Shown here one piece after another: positions 32,301 to 47,300 of a DNA stretch of 64,000 nt. Where the stretch lies: assembly GCF_010389155.1 (NCBI RefSeq), contig NC_057768.1, positions 2,788,501 through 2,852,500 of the forward strand, in the 5' to 3' direction. Below the pieces are notes generated by a model, which had not been told where the DNA came from, did not search any database, and saw only the letters and a list, made by a program, of their open reading frames with translations. The translations under genes and the position numbers were made by a program. This DNA is from Erigeron canadensis (Eukaryota > Streptophyta > Magnoliopsida > Asterales > Asteraceae). Position 1 is the first letter of the stretch. Every line of letters begins with the position of its first letter.

Positions 32301-35300
32301 ATACTGAAATGGTCACTCTCCCAATCCTAGAAAGCCTCATAAATCAAACGTGGTCAAATTGGAATCTGTCTTGTGCAGAATTTGAAAAAACCACCGATGA
32401 GCACTTAAAAAAACCTTTCATTCTCTGTGAAATTAAGCATATGTTGACAGATCAGGACCGCAGTAGTTTGAGTTATTTCTTTTCCAACTGTTGTTTGGTA
32501 TTAGGCGAGTTGAACGTCTTTTTGGGGTATTCATCAACATTATCGTTAACTCTACTTCTTCGGCAAATACAAGATGCTTTCAGTTCGCCTGCGAGTTATC
32601 AGAGGACTAAAGCACTCATATCTCCTGCAACGCCATCTGAGGGGTCACCAATGAGAGTTTGGGATTATCATTCCTTTATTGATGAAATGGAAAAGACAAT
32701 ACATAGAGTATTACCAGAAAGGGTTATTCAGTTTGGAGTATACATTGTCGGTCCTCAAATCCATGTATCACTGAGAAAGGACAGTTTTCAAAGTAGGGCT
32801 ATAAATTTGCATGAAGAAGTAGATGATATTCACCTATCTTTTAATTGTAAAAACATTGAACTCATTATATCACCGAATCTAGCAGCTAATTCCACATTAG
32901 TAAAGGAACTTGAAATAGCTGACCTGGCTAAGTCGGATGAACGCTACCAGTGTCAAGAGCAAATAATGCTTGATGCCTCGTTGATAATTCATGGTATGAA
33001 CGCTTACCTTGATGACTCGCCTAAACTCCAACGGTCTCAGATTATCACATTAAAGCCAATAAGGATTCAAATTTCAACCGTAAGGTATGGTGCATATCAC
33101 CCTTGTTTATATATAAAATTTTCAGTCTTAGACTTTGGGTTCTTCATATGGGATAATTATGAACTTTCTTATGCTAGTTAGTTTAGTTGCTCCCAAGTTA
33201 TTGTCTCAAAGTTCTGGACTTCTTTTAGGTATCTTGAATAAGCAGACAGTCTTTACAACTACACATGCACTTCTCATTCAATTGTTTATTACCATTTCCA
33301 AATTAATGTGATGTTCTCCACTCTGATGGGTCAGGTGATCTGGGCTTCAAGTGTTATCAAGTCCTCCTAGAGTCCCAGTGCATATATCCACATAGTCTCA
33401 CAAAATAGATGTAATTGATACTTGTTATCGTAACACTTCGATAATACATCCATTTCGAAACCAACTTCTATAGTATTTTTTTTTTCTTAGAAGATGCTCT
33501 TAATACAATTTTCATCACCCATCAGCAGGTTTTGCTGTTTGTAAATGCTCCCATGAAAGCAAAACTTGTTCTAACTTATCCTTCTACTGAAATAGTCTCT
33601 ATTGGGAATAGAAGTGACTGGTAATTATAATTTAACTAGTTTGGGAATAGGGAAACACTCCTTTTCTTGCCTTGTTTTTGGTCCTATCTCTACTTTGTAA
33701 TTAGACTGTATCAGGATAAAACACCTAAATAAGATAAGATTCACTTTACACAAAAGTATACCCATTTTTTTCGATCGGCATCCATATGAAGTATTACCAT
33801 TTAGTTAACATAGCCATTGTGGTTTCCGAGTAATGAATGAACACGCGACCTTGATTGTCAAGAATGTGATGGTTTTTCCATGATAATCACTTGTTGGTTA
33901 TGTAAGAAAAGATCCAATTTAGAAACAAGTTATGAGAGAGGATATATAAGCTTGAAATTGTCTTGTGCAGTGCGGGTTATCATGGTAGAAGGAATTCTTG
34001 TGTACACAAGTACATAGACAGGACAGTGGGACTATTTACAAATTTATTCTATGTGCCATTCCTCCACATGAGGTCATAGCTTGATTCAATAGCAGTATCA
34101 TACAAGATACAGTTTTCATGCTATGTTGCTGAACTTTCACAGATATAGGGTATTCAAGATAATTGGGACAAAGCTGGCGCTTGTTGCGTGTTTATATCAA
34201 CTCTTATCTGATTCAAGAATCAAGATAGGAACATCTAGCTATTAGTCACAAACAACACAATATAGTAATTTCACCAAAATTAGGCATGTGATTTCTAAAA
34301 TGTGTTTTTTTTTGGTCAAGTGTCATTGTGTTTTATATCTATTTTCTTTACTTACAAATGTATGACAGGAATGATACCTGGTCTTTTGGAGAAAGTATAC
34401 GTGCTTTCTCTGTAAACCTGCATGGGAGTGCTTCAGGGATCTCTGGTCTAATATTTGCTGATGAGTTATCTGTTTTATCTGAGGTGATCTTCTTTCCTGA
34501 TATGTTAAACTTGTAATATCTGAAGCTCATATACCTTTTTCAGATCAATGATTGCGTACTTTATCATGTTCTATGCTGAGTTAAATCTTTGTTGTGTATT
34601 ATGATTGCTTCACTAATAGTTCTCTGTAGAGGTAGTAGAAAATTTGGTTCTGTGAGCTATGTTGACCTTCTAAATATTTGTGACAGGCGGTTAATGGTTT
34701 GATGTTTTCTTTGTCTCGTGATATCAACACAATTGGCTCCTCCAATTCTGAAAGTTTTCACTACATAAATAGTCGTGAGACATTGGTTGGTGGTTCTGAA
34801 AAAGAGATGCTGGTGACTACAAGTACTGGATCATCGTTAGTCATTCGAAGGATTCTATATACTCTTAAATGCACATCTGAAATCCAGTTAGTGGATATAG
34901 TAGTTCATAAGTCAAGGAAGGTCAGTACCATGGAGAATCAAATGACTATCTCAGAATCGTTTACAAACCAGAACTTGTCTGTGCACTTCTTGCCTGACAA
35001 TGGTATTCAGATATGTTTACAGCAAATGCATATGAAATTTTTGTACGAAAAGAAAAGAGGGAAAATGGACGGGCTTGCTGATCTTTTTGGGTTACGAGCT
35101 GTTCTTTTCAGATACGAAAATGATGTCATGAATAACTATCTTGTGCCACAATCTCAGGATGTATGTGAATTGTCAGTTTCCAATTGCATATTCAATTTAT
35201 CTTTGACACATCTTCCGAGTGAGTTATCATTGTCTAACAGAGTAGCTGAAAACTCTGGTTCTGGAAGTAAAATTTCACACACTATGGTAGATCCCATTTT

Positions 35301-38300
35301 GGCAAATATTTCTCAAGAGCCAATTGCTCAACCTCATAAAGGTGGTGAGGACGCCGGTCTTGCTCAGTCGACTGTAGCTCCAGTGTCAAATACTTGTTTA
35401 CAGGCAAGAATTTCCTCAACTGAAGTTTGTATGGTAGGATGCCCTTTAAAGGATGTAGTAGTTGGAAAACATCAGTCCAGTAAGCTAGAGATATTTCTTT
35501 CTGCTGAGGGTGGCAGTCAAACTAGTATTTTTTGCCGCTGTCAGGTATTGCTTCTTTCCAGTTGACCTTTCATGCTTTATTTCACAATCGACTTCTATAT
35601 GACTCCTGGATTTTGGTCTACTTCAAACTATGTTACTTAGCTGGGTCATATTAGTACTTACGATAGAGTGGAAGAGTTAATCTATCATGATCTTTCTGAC
35701 AAGTATTTGACAGGGAGGCATTTTCTTCCTCGACACCGTATCAGCTGTGATGTTTTCTCAATGTGGAAATTCATACATACGTCGCATCAGACATCTTTTA
35801 CGTGGTCAACCGTCATATCAGGAAAACCTACCAGATGCCAGTAGCGCAAATATTACTATGACTGAGGCTCAGTTAGGAGTGTGGAATATTCCAGAAGATT
35901 TTACCATAGATCTCTCTCAATTTTATCTTGCATTAATTGCTAGAGATGAATCTGGTAAGGCTTCATATTTATTCTCATTTTTACGGAAATATGTTTTGAC
36001 ATATGTTAGTTTTGGATGTTGTGCAGGAAGAATTCAACAACTTTTGTTTGGTGCTGACATGAAATTGGACCTTAAAGTTGTCAATATGAGGAAAAAGTTT
36101 TCGTTTGGTCTTTCGCAACTGTCCATTCTTTCTCGTGTTCTTCAAGAATCCACTAAACATCAAGATAGTGGTGTTCAGACTCCTGTAATGTCTTCTAGCA
36201 CGTCTAGTGATGCATCTTATTATTTAATATCAAAAGACATGCGAGCAGCATTAGAACAGACGGATGAGATTCATTCTGTAGCAACTGATGGAAGCAGCTC
36301 CAGTTCTGATTCCCATCAAGCCTCTGAAAGCTACATCTTGAAAAAGTTAAGTTGTTTCCTAGAAGCTGAGGAGCCTGTGCGATGGGATTCTTCAAATTCT
36401 CTGACATTAAATCCTTGGGTTGGTAGTGGTTCTATTTCAGGTTTTGATGTGACAGTATCCTTGCGCGAGCTACAAGTAAGATTCATACATCATATATACT
36501 TTGAAAATTAATATGTAATGTGTACTGTAAGCAGATGTATGCCTAACAAATAAAGGGTATGTAAATACTGGATAGCTGTACACACTTGCAATTCCGAGTT
36601 TTCCTTGTTCATTTCTTATAACAAAAGAGCATACTATATGTTTATTGGTCATTGCTATTGGCAATGCCAGCTATAGTTGATGTTTATATGACATGCTATT
36701 ATGGCTTCAGATGATGCTTTCAGTTGCTGAACTTTCCGGGGTCTCCACAAAAGAAACAACTGCCAACGTGCAGCGAAGGCATTTGTATAATGGCGAGGAG
36801 TCTGAGAGAAAGTTGGAGAAGATGGTCCAAGATGGTATTGTTTCTTACATGGGTTTTGTAGTTGAAAACTTTATTGTCGAGAAGTCAAGTATGTAGTTAT
36901 TTACAAGGGTTTGTGCTTCAAACAATGTAGGGAGTCTCGTTGCAATCCAAGATGTCCATCAGCATATGTATATTGTTATAGAAGGTACAGAAAGAAAGTA
37001 TCATTTGGCTGGTGCAATGCATTATTCACTTGCTCAAGAGTTGTCTCTTTTCAGGGTTAGCAATTTCTGACTCACAATACTAGTTCATGCTTGAGATTCT
37101 CTGCTCCTGTGTTCCACAAAAATTGATATTTTAAAATTCCGTTTACTAAAACCGCATTGATAATTGTTTGTCTTATATTTCAGAAAATAAAATAAAAGCA
37201 AGCTTATAGATTTCTTTAATCTTCCACGTTTGTATAATAGAATGTCCATACCCTTCTCTCCACTTTACCTATTAGTTTTATCCTGTCTCTGTGAATTATC
37301 TTTTTCATTAGATTATTCCACATAGTAATTAAAAAATGAAGTGATTTCTATTACTCTTCACAACTTGTTTTCATATAAAGACTATTAGACTTAGGTTAGT
37401 TTCTTTATGTTTCCATAATATTAGTTTCCATGTATTAGGTTAGGCTACTCTATAAATATAGCCTCTTGTAACCCCCTTCAACAACACAACAATATAGTAC
37501 AACAACTACGATTACAATAACTACAAGGTTTATCATGGTATTAGAGCCAACAATCCGGACACAATTCTGACTTCAAATTCCGACCAAGAGAAAAAAAACC
37601 CTAAATCTGTTTGACTTCAGTTACCCCTTTTAATCTTTGAATCAACAACACTTTCACTACCATTAGTCTCGAAATCAAATTCCGAGAAAAAACCAAAAAT
37701 TTCGCGACCCCCGAAAGTCACACGCGCCTTCTCTGCTCACCGGAAAATTTGAAAATCCGGCAATTATTCCCTTTTTCCGGCGCGTTCAGTCTCACCGCCA
37801 CCATCGTTGTTTTCCTTGTTAGATTCCGAACAAAACCGTATTTTCAATTTTAATCTCCGCCGCCGTCAGCCACCGCCGGCCACCACCATAACCCAAATTT
37901 TTGATTTTTTTTTCTTTTTTCTTTGAGAATTCACTTAAAAAAAGGTTTAGAGATCGTTCCGACAAACGGCGGTCCTATACAACATCGGTTAGAGATCGTT
38001 CAGACTAACGGCGGTCCTATTCACTTCTATTAACAAATTTCCGCCATACAAAGGCGGCACCGCTCACAATAGCGGTTTACTTATTTTTTTTCCGGCACAA
38101 ATACAAGCCAGAGGCGGAAACGGGGGAGAAAAGGAGTTTGAAGAGAAGAAGTTGAAGATGAAGACATTGGTTTTAGATTTAAGATTTTATGGTTCTTATT
38201 TGATTTTCAAGCTAGAATCGCTCCACGCTTAGCTTGCGGGGGAGTATTAGACATAGGTTAGTTTCTATATATTAAGTTTCCATGTATTAGGTTAGGCTAC

Positions 38301-41300
38301 TTTATAAATATAGCCTCTTGTAATCCCTTTCAATAACACAACAATATAATACAACGATTACAATTACAATTACAATAACTACAAGGTTTATCAAAGACAT
38401 GATACATATATACTACTATACAGGTAGACCTAGGGCCATGATTAATAAATTAATAAATGCTATTCTAAGTACTATTAAATATGTACATTAACCCATGACA
38501 TTTAATAGTATCCAGTCAGTTGGTTTTTCTTCTGCATTTGGCAGACACTCCTTAATATTCTTGTTAGTATACTTTATTCTCCATCTATGTCATCCTTAAA
38601 TCCAAGGTTATCCTTGTTTCTTCATCATACTTGTCATTAAACTCTTAATGATCCATACTGACTTTGAGTTTTTGACTTAATGGGGTGGCATGCAGCTGAT
38701 CATTGTATTGCAATAGGCACTAAGCTTGCTTTATTGAGAACAAATGAAATGTCTCATGAAGTTACATGGTCTTGGAATTTTTTTGAAGCGTCTTGGGTCA
38801 TTAATTTACTCTTTTTGTGATATACCAAAGGATAGTGGAGAGCAGTGAAAGTTCTTTTCATCTCCCTACATCACTAGCATAATCATCATTTTCACTTTTG
38901 ATCTGTATTATCTACCTTCTTTTCCCTTTAATAGATAGGTTTAAAGTAAAGTTAAGATCATACATGTGAACATTTTGTTGCTTTAGTAATTACATTGATT
39001 GTATTGAATAATTATGACATGAACAAATTTATAACATATTTAGTTAATTCAGTTTTAGATAAACCTTTATCTTAGACATGTCTGGATATGCTAAATCCGA
39101 TCAACTTCATGGATATGTTTGTCTTGTAGCTATCAACTGCTGCATTTGTTTTATTGATGCCTACTTTAACTTCTCATCCAGGTGAAGTATCATTATCAAA
39201 GAATATGGAAGTCATCATATTTATGGTTCACTTTGACTTCATTATGCGCCAAGAGTGAATCTGGGGAACCCCTGCAGTTGAACTGTAATTCTAGATCGAA
39301 CTTTGTTGAACTTTCCAGCCCTGGTAACAGTGGGACAGCACTTTGGCGGTCACAGCCTTACAATTCTACAAGTTCTGAAGATGATAGTGAGCTAGGCGTG
39401 TACGAAAATGCAGATAAAAGCTTATTTTACCTAATGAATAAGAAGAATAATTGTCCTATAGCTTTTGTTGAAGGTGTGCTAGAATTTGTAAGCACGCCTG
39501 GAAATCCATTCAAGTGGAAAGTTTTTCAGGATTTTCCTTTGGCTCGTGATCCATTAATGATAGATAACTTCCCAGTGAAGGAATCTAGGAATGGTGCACA
39601 AGATACTTTACAAGCGGATAAAAAGAAGTCCTTCATTGATTTCACGATTGACAAAATTTCTTGGACCATCTATCATGAGCTTTCTGATACAACGGAAAAG
39701 TTCCCACTTCTCCAGATGTCTATGCTTGCTCCTGAATTTATCATACAGATAATGAATGCAAAAACGAGGGTGATGGCCAAACTTATAGTTGATCTATACT
39801 CGTTTGATGCCCAGAGAAATTTATGGCAAGTGTTCACAGAGTGTTTGTGCATCTTTCCCTCCTGAAAATATGTGTTCCAACAATTTTCTTATTTAGCATT
39901 TAAATGCAGGAGTACGCTTCTACATCCAGTTGAAGTAAGTATTTTCTGGAGATCTAGGTTTCAAAGCCGTGGTTTAGGAACTGCTTCACATGGAATGCCT
40001 GTCCACTTCTATGCTAGAGTTCAAGAGGTAGGCATACATTAATACTCTGCTTTGATTAGTTTTTGCGGATGGCAAGCTGAGGTATCATATTTTGGGTGAA
40101 CAGTTTCGTGTAACCATAATCGAGCTCGCACTGGACATACTTCTGTTTGTGATTGGAAATCTGAATTTGGCTGGTCCTTATGCAGTTCAAAGCTCTGTGA
40201 TCTTAGCGAACTGCTGCAAGGTATTTACTGCTCACATAATCTTCAAGTTCTCGATATGCTTAAAATTATAGCCATGCAATCATAGTAGGACTTGGTAATT
40301 TATAATTATGCACGTATTTATCTATTAGCATAAGTACCCACATACATATATAATTGTACCATCTTTTACTTATAGCTTGACATGCAGCTATGGCGTTTTC
40401 CATTTGGCAGGTTGAGAACCAAACAGACTTATCTGTGTTTTGCCAGTTTTTGGATAAACAGTGTGCTACAATACCCAGAAAACAGTCAACAACTGTGTTT
40501 TTAAGGTATTGATAATAAAAAGGGACTTGTATATGGTGGACAAAATGCTTAAGTCACAAGCTCTAACATATACTATATTAAATTCATCACAATATAATCT
40601 TTATTAGTTCTGTATAAAAATAATTATATAAACCTTCCCGAACCAGTTTTGATAAAAAGGCTTAGTTTAAAAAAACATGTTCAGTTTGAGAACAGTATTA
40701 TTCTATTCACATTATATGTAAGTTATGTGTTACTATGACTATTCTGTGTTTACCAGGAACTTGGCTTTAGATCAACCACCAGAAGCATCATTTGTATCGA
40801 TTCAACTTGCCGATCGAGGAGATTTTTTGACCCTTCCGATTAAATTTTCACTATTTAAAGCTGGAACATTTGCTTGGAGAACACGTATAGTTTCTAAAAA
40901 TGGTAGGATTTGCTTTTTTGTGGTCATCCTTATCATGTTAATGAGTCAGTCTTAGAATTTTCTCTGGGCCTACCAATGAGCGATTAGCTTGAAACTTTAA
41001 CTTTTGTCTCTGATATTTTTGAACAGATTCCAAGACATTCCCCGGGCCACTCATTATAGTAGAAATTTCATGGAAATCCGAGGTGCATACTCAACCTATA
41101 GTTGCTACTCGTGCTGGTTTGAAGACTACTTTTCTCATCAATGTTTCTAATACTCTTGTAGGATGGATTGTCCATTGTCGTCTCTCCGTTGTTAAGAGTA
41201 CATAATAAAACGGATTTCCTTATTGAGCTCCGATTTCAACGCCCGGAGCAACAAGAAAATCAGCATGCTTCTGTAGTGGTTAAGGCAGGGGATACAATTG

Positions 41301-44300
41301 ATGATTCCACGGCAGCTTTTAATGCCATTAAAGCTTCTGGTGGATCAAAGAAGGCGTTGATATCTTTAAGTGTCGGTATGTAGTGAGCCTGCATTTCTCT
41401 CATCTATATGTTAATGTTAAACAAATTTTCAAGCAAATTTACCATTCTACATTCTGTGAGCTCTTAGAAATGTCAAACTTCATGCTCTAATCTTTGGCAG
41501 GTAATTTCAATTTCTCCTTCAGACCTAAAATTTCTGGCGACTCAATGGGATGGTCTGACGAACTTAAAGGTGGAAAGGCTGCTCGGCTCTCCGGATTATT
41601 TGATAAAATAAGTTACCATGTACGGAAGGCTTTTCCTGTTGAATCAGCAAAATCATCCTTCAGCACAGCTCGTACTGATTCAAAATCAGAAGACGGGCAA
41701 GTTGATAATTTGCACTTCTTAATTCAGAGCACCAAAAGAGATGTACCTATTTCACAATCAGAAAGAAGGGCTTCAAATGTTGCACTACTTGAGCAAAAAG
41801 AAATATTTATTCTTCCGACTGTACAAATATGTAATCTATTAGAGTCTGAGATACACGTTGTTTTGAGTGATAAAGGTAAAAAATGTCCATTATTATATCT
41901 TACTACAGTTGACTTTTATATTCTAACTCAGCTTTTTGCAGATCGCTATTTTCCTCAGGATCCCGGGAACACGAGCAAGCAGGCAACCATTCCTCGTGGG
42001 TCAAGTGTTAATTTGTATGCCAATCCTGAGGCAATGTTCTTTACTGTTACTTTGACTGAGTTTGGATTAAGCTGTAACCCCGTAAATTGTGGTGATTGGG
42101 CTATAAAGTTACTGAAGAAGAAAAAAGATAATCAAAACTTGGACATGGAGTTGAACTTCGGTGATGGAAGATATTTTGGTTCTTTAAGGTTGTCTTGCGC
42201 GCGTATGGGCATATTGGAGGTATATTCCTATTTCTATTATAATTTCCAGTTTAATTCTTCATTTTGATAGCTGATTCATGTATAAATCTGCAGGCTGCTA
42301 TATTTACACCATACACACTGAGGAACAACAATGATTTTGGTTTATATTGTCTTGCATCAAACCATAATCCTCTATCCAGGTAGAACATCTTTTATAGTAT
42401 TCATTCTTCGCACATTTAAGTCACTCAGAAGTCAAGACAAACTCATATACAGAGATGAAGCCGAAGAACTCGATTCTCAAGGATATTCTCGACTTGGAGC
42501 TTTACTTCCTCCTAAGTCAGCTATATCATGGTTTTTTAGGTAGTTATAATCCATCCTTATCAACTCCTTTGTCTCATCATGCAGAATTGTGTATTAAACA
42601 ATTTCATTCATTTATTTCATTAGAACAAACAAGGTGTCCCTGAAATTGTTGGATGACAAAGCAACTGAAAAGGCGTTATTGGACTTGGATGCAATATCGG
42701 GCCTTACAGAGATTAATCTAGAAGTGGAAGAAGCAGGACTTAAGTATATTACAAAGTTGGGTGTTTCATTACATTCATCTTCTGGGAAAGTAGTTCCATC
42801 ACAAGTAGTATCGTTGAGTCCAAGATATGTAGTGCTGAATGAATCAGATGAAGTGATCACTCTCCGTCAGTGTAACTTGGAGGTTAGCTCTTATTGTCAG
42901 CATTTTACAATGCGCTTTTCTGGGTTTCTCTTTCCTGTATGTTTATTAAGAATATGCTAACATTTCATTTTGTAACAACGACATGACAAGAATGACATGG
43001 AGGGCATGTCTACTGTCGGCAGTAAACAGAGAAAAGCATTACGACTTTGCAACAGAATGATCAAGAAGAGGGAAACCGGCATTTTTGAGAACTTCATTAG
43101 AAAGCATAGAAATGCTGAAGATGATGCGATGCTGTTTATTCAGTTTCGACTAACTGATGCTGGATTGGGTTGGTCGGGTCCTGTATGTGTTGCTTCAATG
43201 GGTAGATTTTTTCTAAAATTTCGTAGATCTGTAAATGAAAATGACCAAGAAATTGCAAGAGAAGGAAATGGACAAGAGTTTGCTGCTGTTATTGTTTCAG
43301 AAGAGAATTCTTCTCTTGTTTTACGCTTCCACAGACCACCCAACATGAATTTGCCTTACAGGATTGAGAATTGTTTGCGTGATGCATCTATAACTTACTA
43401 CCAGAAGGTGGGTATTATTCTATACTATAAAATCCAACACACATGGAAGCTGTAGAACATGCATGCATTTCGTATGTTTTTCTGCTCTTTTTCGTCAAGA
43501 GGCAACTCATATTCATTCATGAATGTAAATTTCTCAGGGTTCGACCGAAATCGAGACTTTGGGATCTTCAAAGCAAGTTAATTATGTCTGGGACGATTTA
43601 TCTCGTACTCATAAGCTGGTCATCCAAATAAGTGGTTATTACTTTTTTCTCATTTTAACAACCCTGGTTTACTTATGTTTTATAGATAAAAGTTGGAGTG
43701 TAATGGACTCAAACATAGGAATAAATTTCACCTGGTCAAAAAGTGATTATTAGTGTGAATTGATTTGATATGTAGCATGGACTTTTTCAATGTTTGACTT
43801 GTTTGTGCCCCACTGGTTTCTGCTACTCATCAGTTTCAATGAACTCATAGTTACTATGACCTAGATATTGTTAAATATAAGCCTTTTTGTCTTTTACTTT
43901 TGTAGATTTGCATCTGCTACGTGAAGTGAACTTGGACAAGGTGCGAGCATGGAAATCCTTCTATAAAGTGGGACAACATAGAGCATTGGGGTTTAATTCC
44001 TCCCTAAATAAAAAGGCGGGAACAAGTCTTGGTCACTTAAATGATATGGATATGGTGAATTTGGGTTATGAAGTTTATGCAGATGGCCTCACTAGAGTTC
44101 TTAGAATTTGTGAACGTAATGATAGCCGCAAACTGGATAGAGGATTCTATCCTGGCGCTAAAGTTACATTTAGGGTCTCCAGGTTTGCAATCAACTTCTG
44201 TGAACGTACCAAGCAGGTCAGTCTCTTAGTTCGACTGATCATATTGCATTAAACAAGTTTAATCTTGGTACACGCATAATGTTGCATTTTGATAATTCAC

Positions 44301-47300
44301 CTTTCCATTTCAAAGAATAAAAGTTGACCACCATAGTTTTATTTTGATGGAGACTCTTAATGATTTGCATATAAATCGACCACTGAAGGAAGAAGACCCG
44401 GATCAATCATTTGTCTACACACCAATCATTGTTATGCGGCTTAGTAATATCAGTCTCGATTCCATGTTTACTGATCAGCAAATACTTAATCAGATTAGGG
44501 TTCAGGTAACCTTTTCATAGAGAAGTTTGCTTGATTATTTTATTTTATTTTTTTAATGACATTATTCTCCTACTCCTACAATACACAAATGCCTGGGATG
44601 GAACCCATTACTCTTGAAAAACCCCCTATTAATCCACCCTCATAAATGTGGGAAGTGGGACTCAAACCCAGGTGGATCCTCCCAAGGTCAAAGGCCTTAC
44701 CGATGGGCACCAACATCATTGGCTGCTCAAACGCATTTTACTTCTTTTATTCGTATATCTTCATCTTTGATGTGCTATAAGATGCTGAAAGATAACTTAA
44801 TTGCAGTCTATAAGTGTAGATCAGAAGTGGGTAGGTGCTCCTTTTGCTGCAATGCTCCGTAGGCATCAAACAGGATTCACGGATACACACGACAGCATGC
44901 TCCGTGTAGTGCTCATTCTGCTCCCGTCTACTTCCAATATCCGACAAATAAAATACTCATCCATTGTTCTTCAGGTAAAACAGAAACCTAGGTTCCTTCA
45001 ATACAGTATGCTTTATTTTTGCTATGGTTTTCATTTGTGGTGGAAAAATTTGCTAGTCCGGCAGCTTGGGTAACAGATCAAATTGGATGAGCGTTTGTAT
45101 CGTTTGGAATGTGTAGGGTTTACTTGAAACAATTTTGGCCCAAAACTTCCAAGTTTGTTATACATAATATATCTGACTTTTCTATATTTTAGCCAGTTGA
45201 CTTGAATCTGGATGAGGAAACCCTAATGAGGATCGTCCCTTTCTACAGAAGATCACTCAGTGACCCAAATGCTCCCAGTCAGCAGTATTACTTTGATCAT
45301 TTTGAGATACACCCAGTCAAGGTTTAGTGCTAATCTTTATATGCCTGCCATCCTTTGGATTATCTTTAACAAATATCAACAGCATTTCATACGTTTCTTG
45401 CAGATCATAGCAAGCTTTCTACCTGGAGATTCATATTACAGTTATAATTCAACACAGGAGACACTCAGGTCCTTGCTGCACAGTGTCATAAAGGCGAGTG
45501 ATGGAATATTCAGACTATCCTGCGATCTTTATCTTAATTTGCTAATTAGTGTATAACTTATTAGATTCCTGAAATAAAAAACAAGACGGTCGAGCTGAAT
45601 GGTGTCCTTGTTACTCATGCTTTGATTACTATACGTGAACTTTCTATCAAGTGTGCACAACATTATTCATGGTAAGCCGGTGAAGGTCATCATCTAGACA
45701 TCTAATCTCAAAAGTGATTTGTTCTTTCAGATGTTATCTCATCTTTACTTTCATTTGTTTCTGTAGGTATGTAATGCGAGCAATCTACATAGCAAAAGGA
45801 AGCCCATTGCTTCCCCCAGCTTTTGCCTCAATTTTTGATGACCTGGCTTCTTCATCTCTCGATGTTTTTTTTGATCCTTCAAGTGGCTTGGTCAAGCTTC
45901 CTGGGCTCACCTTAGGTATCTCTCTTCCTCTCTGTACTTCTGCCACTTCTATTACCCTTGTTACTATTAGATGGACATTTAAAGGTGTTCATCAAAGATT
46001 CAGAACCTTTCAAAATCTCTCAGATCTAATTATCTTTATTTGTTGATTTAACTTTTAGAGTATATTAGTTCAGCTTGCTTACAACTGCATGTTTCCTGAG
46101 CTCACAGTTTCTCTGCATATAATGGGGTCAAGGTAGGTGTGGTCATAAACAGGCCGGGTCGGACTCACCCATTAACATGCTGTCTCATAATTTACAAATC
46201 AGAATATATCTTCCTGATAACCTGATTAAGGTGGTCTTAAGCATCTGAGAGTAATTCCGGTGAACGTCAACTGTTTGACTCTGTTGATCTATTTTACCAT
46301 TGTCTTTTATACAAGTCCTTTAAAGTTCTACTTGTTTGACCGGTGGAAAATTATTTTTTTAGGGGATAAAGGGTAGAACCCTGTCAAAATTTTATGAATA
46401 TAAGAATCACATGTACAAGGACAGCCGGTGGAAGATAAAATAGAATCAGATCAACCTACTTCACCGATTTGACCCTGACGATATGTTTTACCCATTTTCT
46501 GTTATACAAGTGTTTGAAAGTTCTACTTTGCAAGAGTTTCAACACTGTAATCCTTGCGTAATGCTTGCAGGTACGTTCAAGCTTCTCAGTAAATGCATTG
46601 ATGGTAAAGGATTCTCTGGGACCAAGCGTTATTTAGGTGATTTAGGGAAAACTGTAAGTGCTTTCTTTTAATACATTTTCTGTTTGAATCTCTTTCAAGT
46701 GACATGAACTCTGTAGCCTGATGATATTGCAGCTTAAAACGGCTGGATCCAATATACTTTTTGCTGCTGTCACCGAGGTTTCAGACTCGGTGCTGAAGGG
46801 AGCAGAAACTAGCGGTTTTAATGGAATGGTAGATTTCTTTACATTTGAAATATATGTATGTGGTTAAAAATAAAACCTTCAGGATTTGTTTTTATGTTTA
46901 TTCCCAGTTTAATGGTTTTCAACAAGGAATACTGAAATTGGCAATGGAACCGTCTGTACTTGGGAGTGCTTTTACTGAAGGTGGTCCAGATCGAAAAATT
47001 AAGCTTGATCGTAATCCCGGCATTGATGAGGTGATCTAAATGTATTTGCTATTTGCTTTCATTGTCATGATTGTATATGCTTTGCACGTAGTATTATATC
47101 TTATAGTAATCCTGATATTGATGAGAATATATAAATATATTTGGGTATTTGCTTTCATTGCCATGATTGTATATGATTTACATGTAGTACCATCTTTAAC
47201 CAGTGTATGTCTTCCAGGCTTTTTCCTAACCCAATCATTTGCTTGGAATCTGACAGTTATATATCGAAGGATATTTACAAGCTATGTTGGATACAATGTA

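Noticed and set aside
44182..44316. Alternative splice (donor 44183, acceptor 44315) for VPS13 exons 24-25
   Set aside because: It keeps frame but drops a well-formed coding segment; donor 44217 with acceptor before 44353 also keeps frame and retains it.
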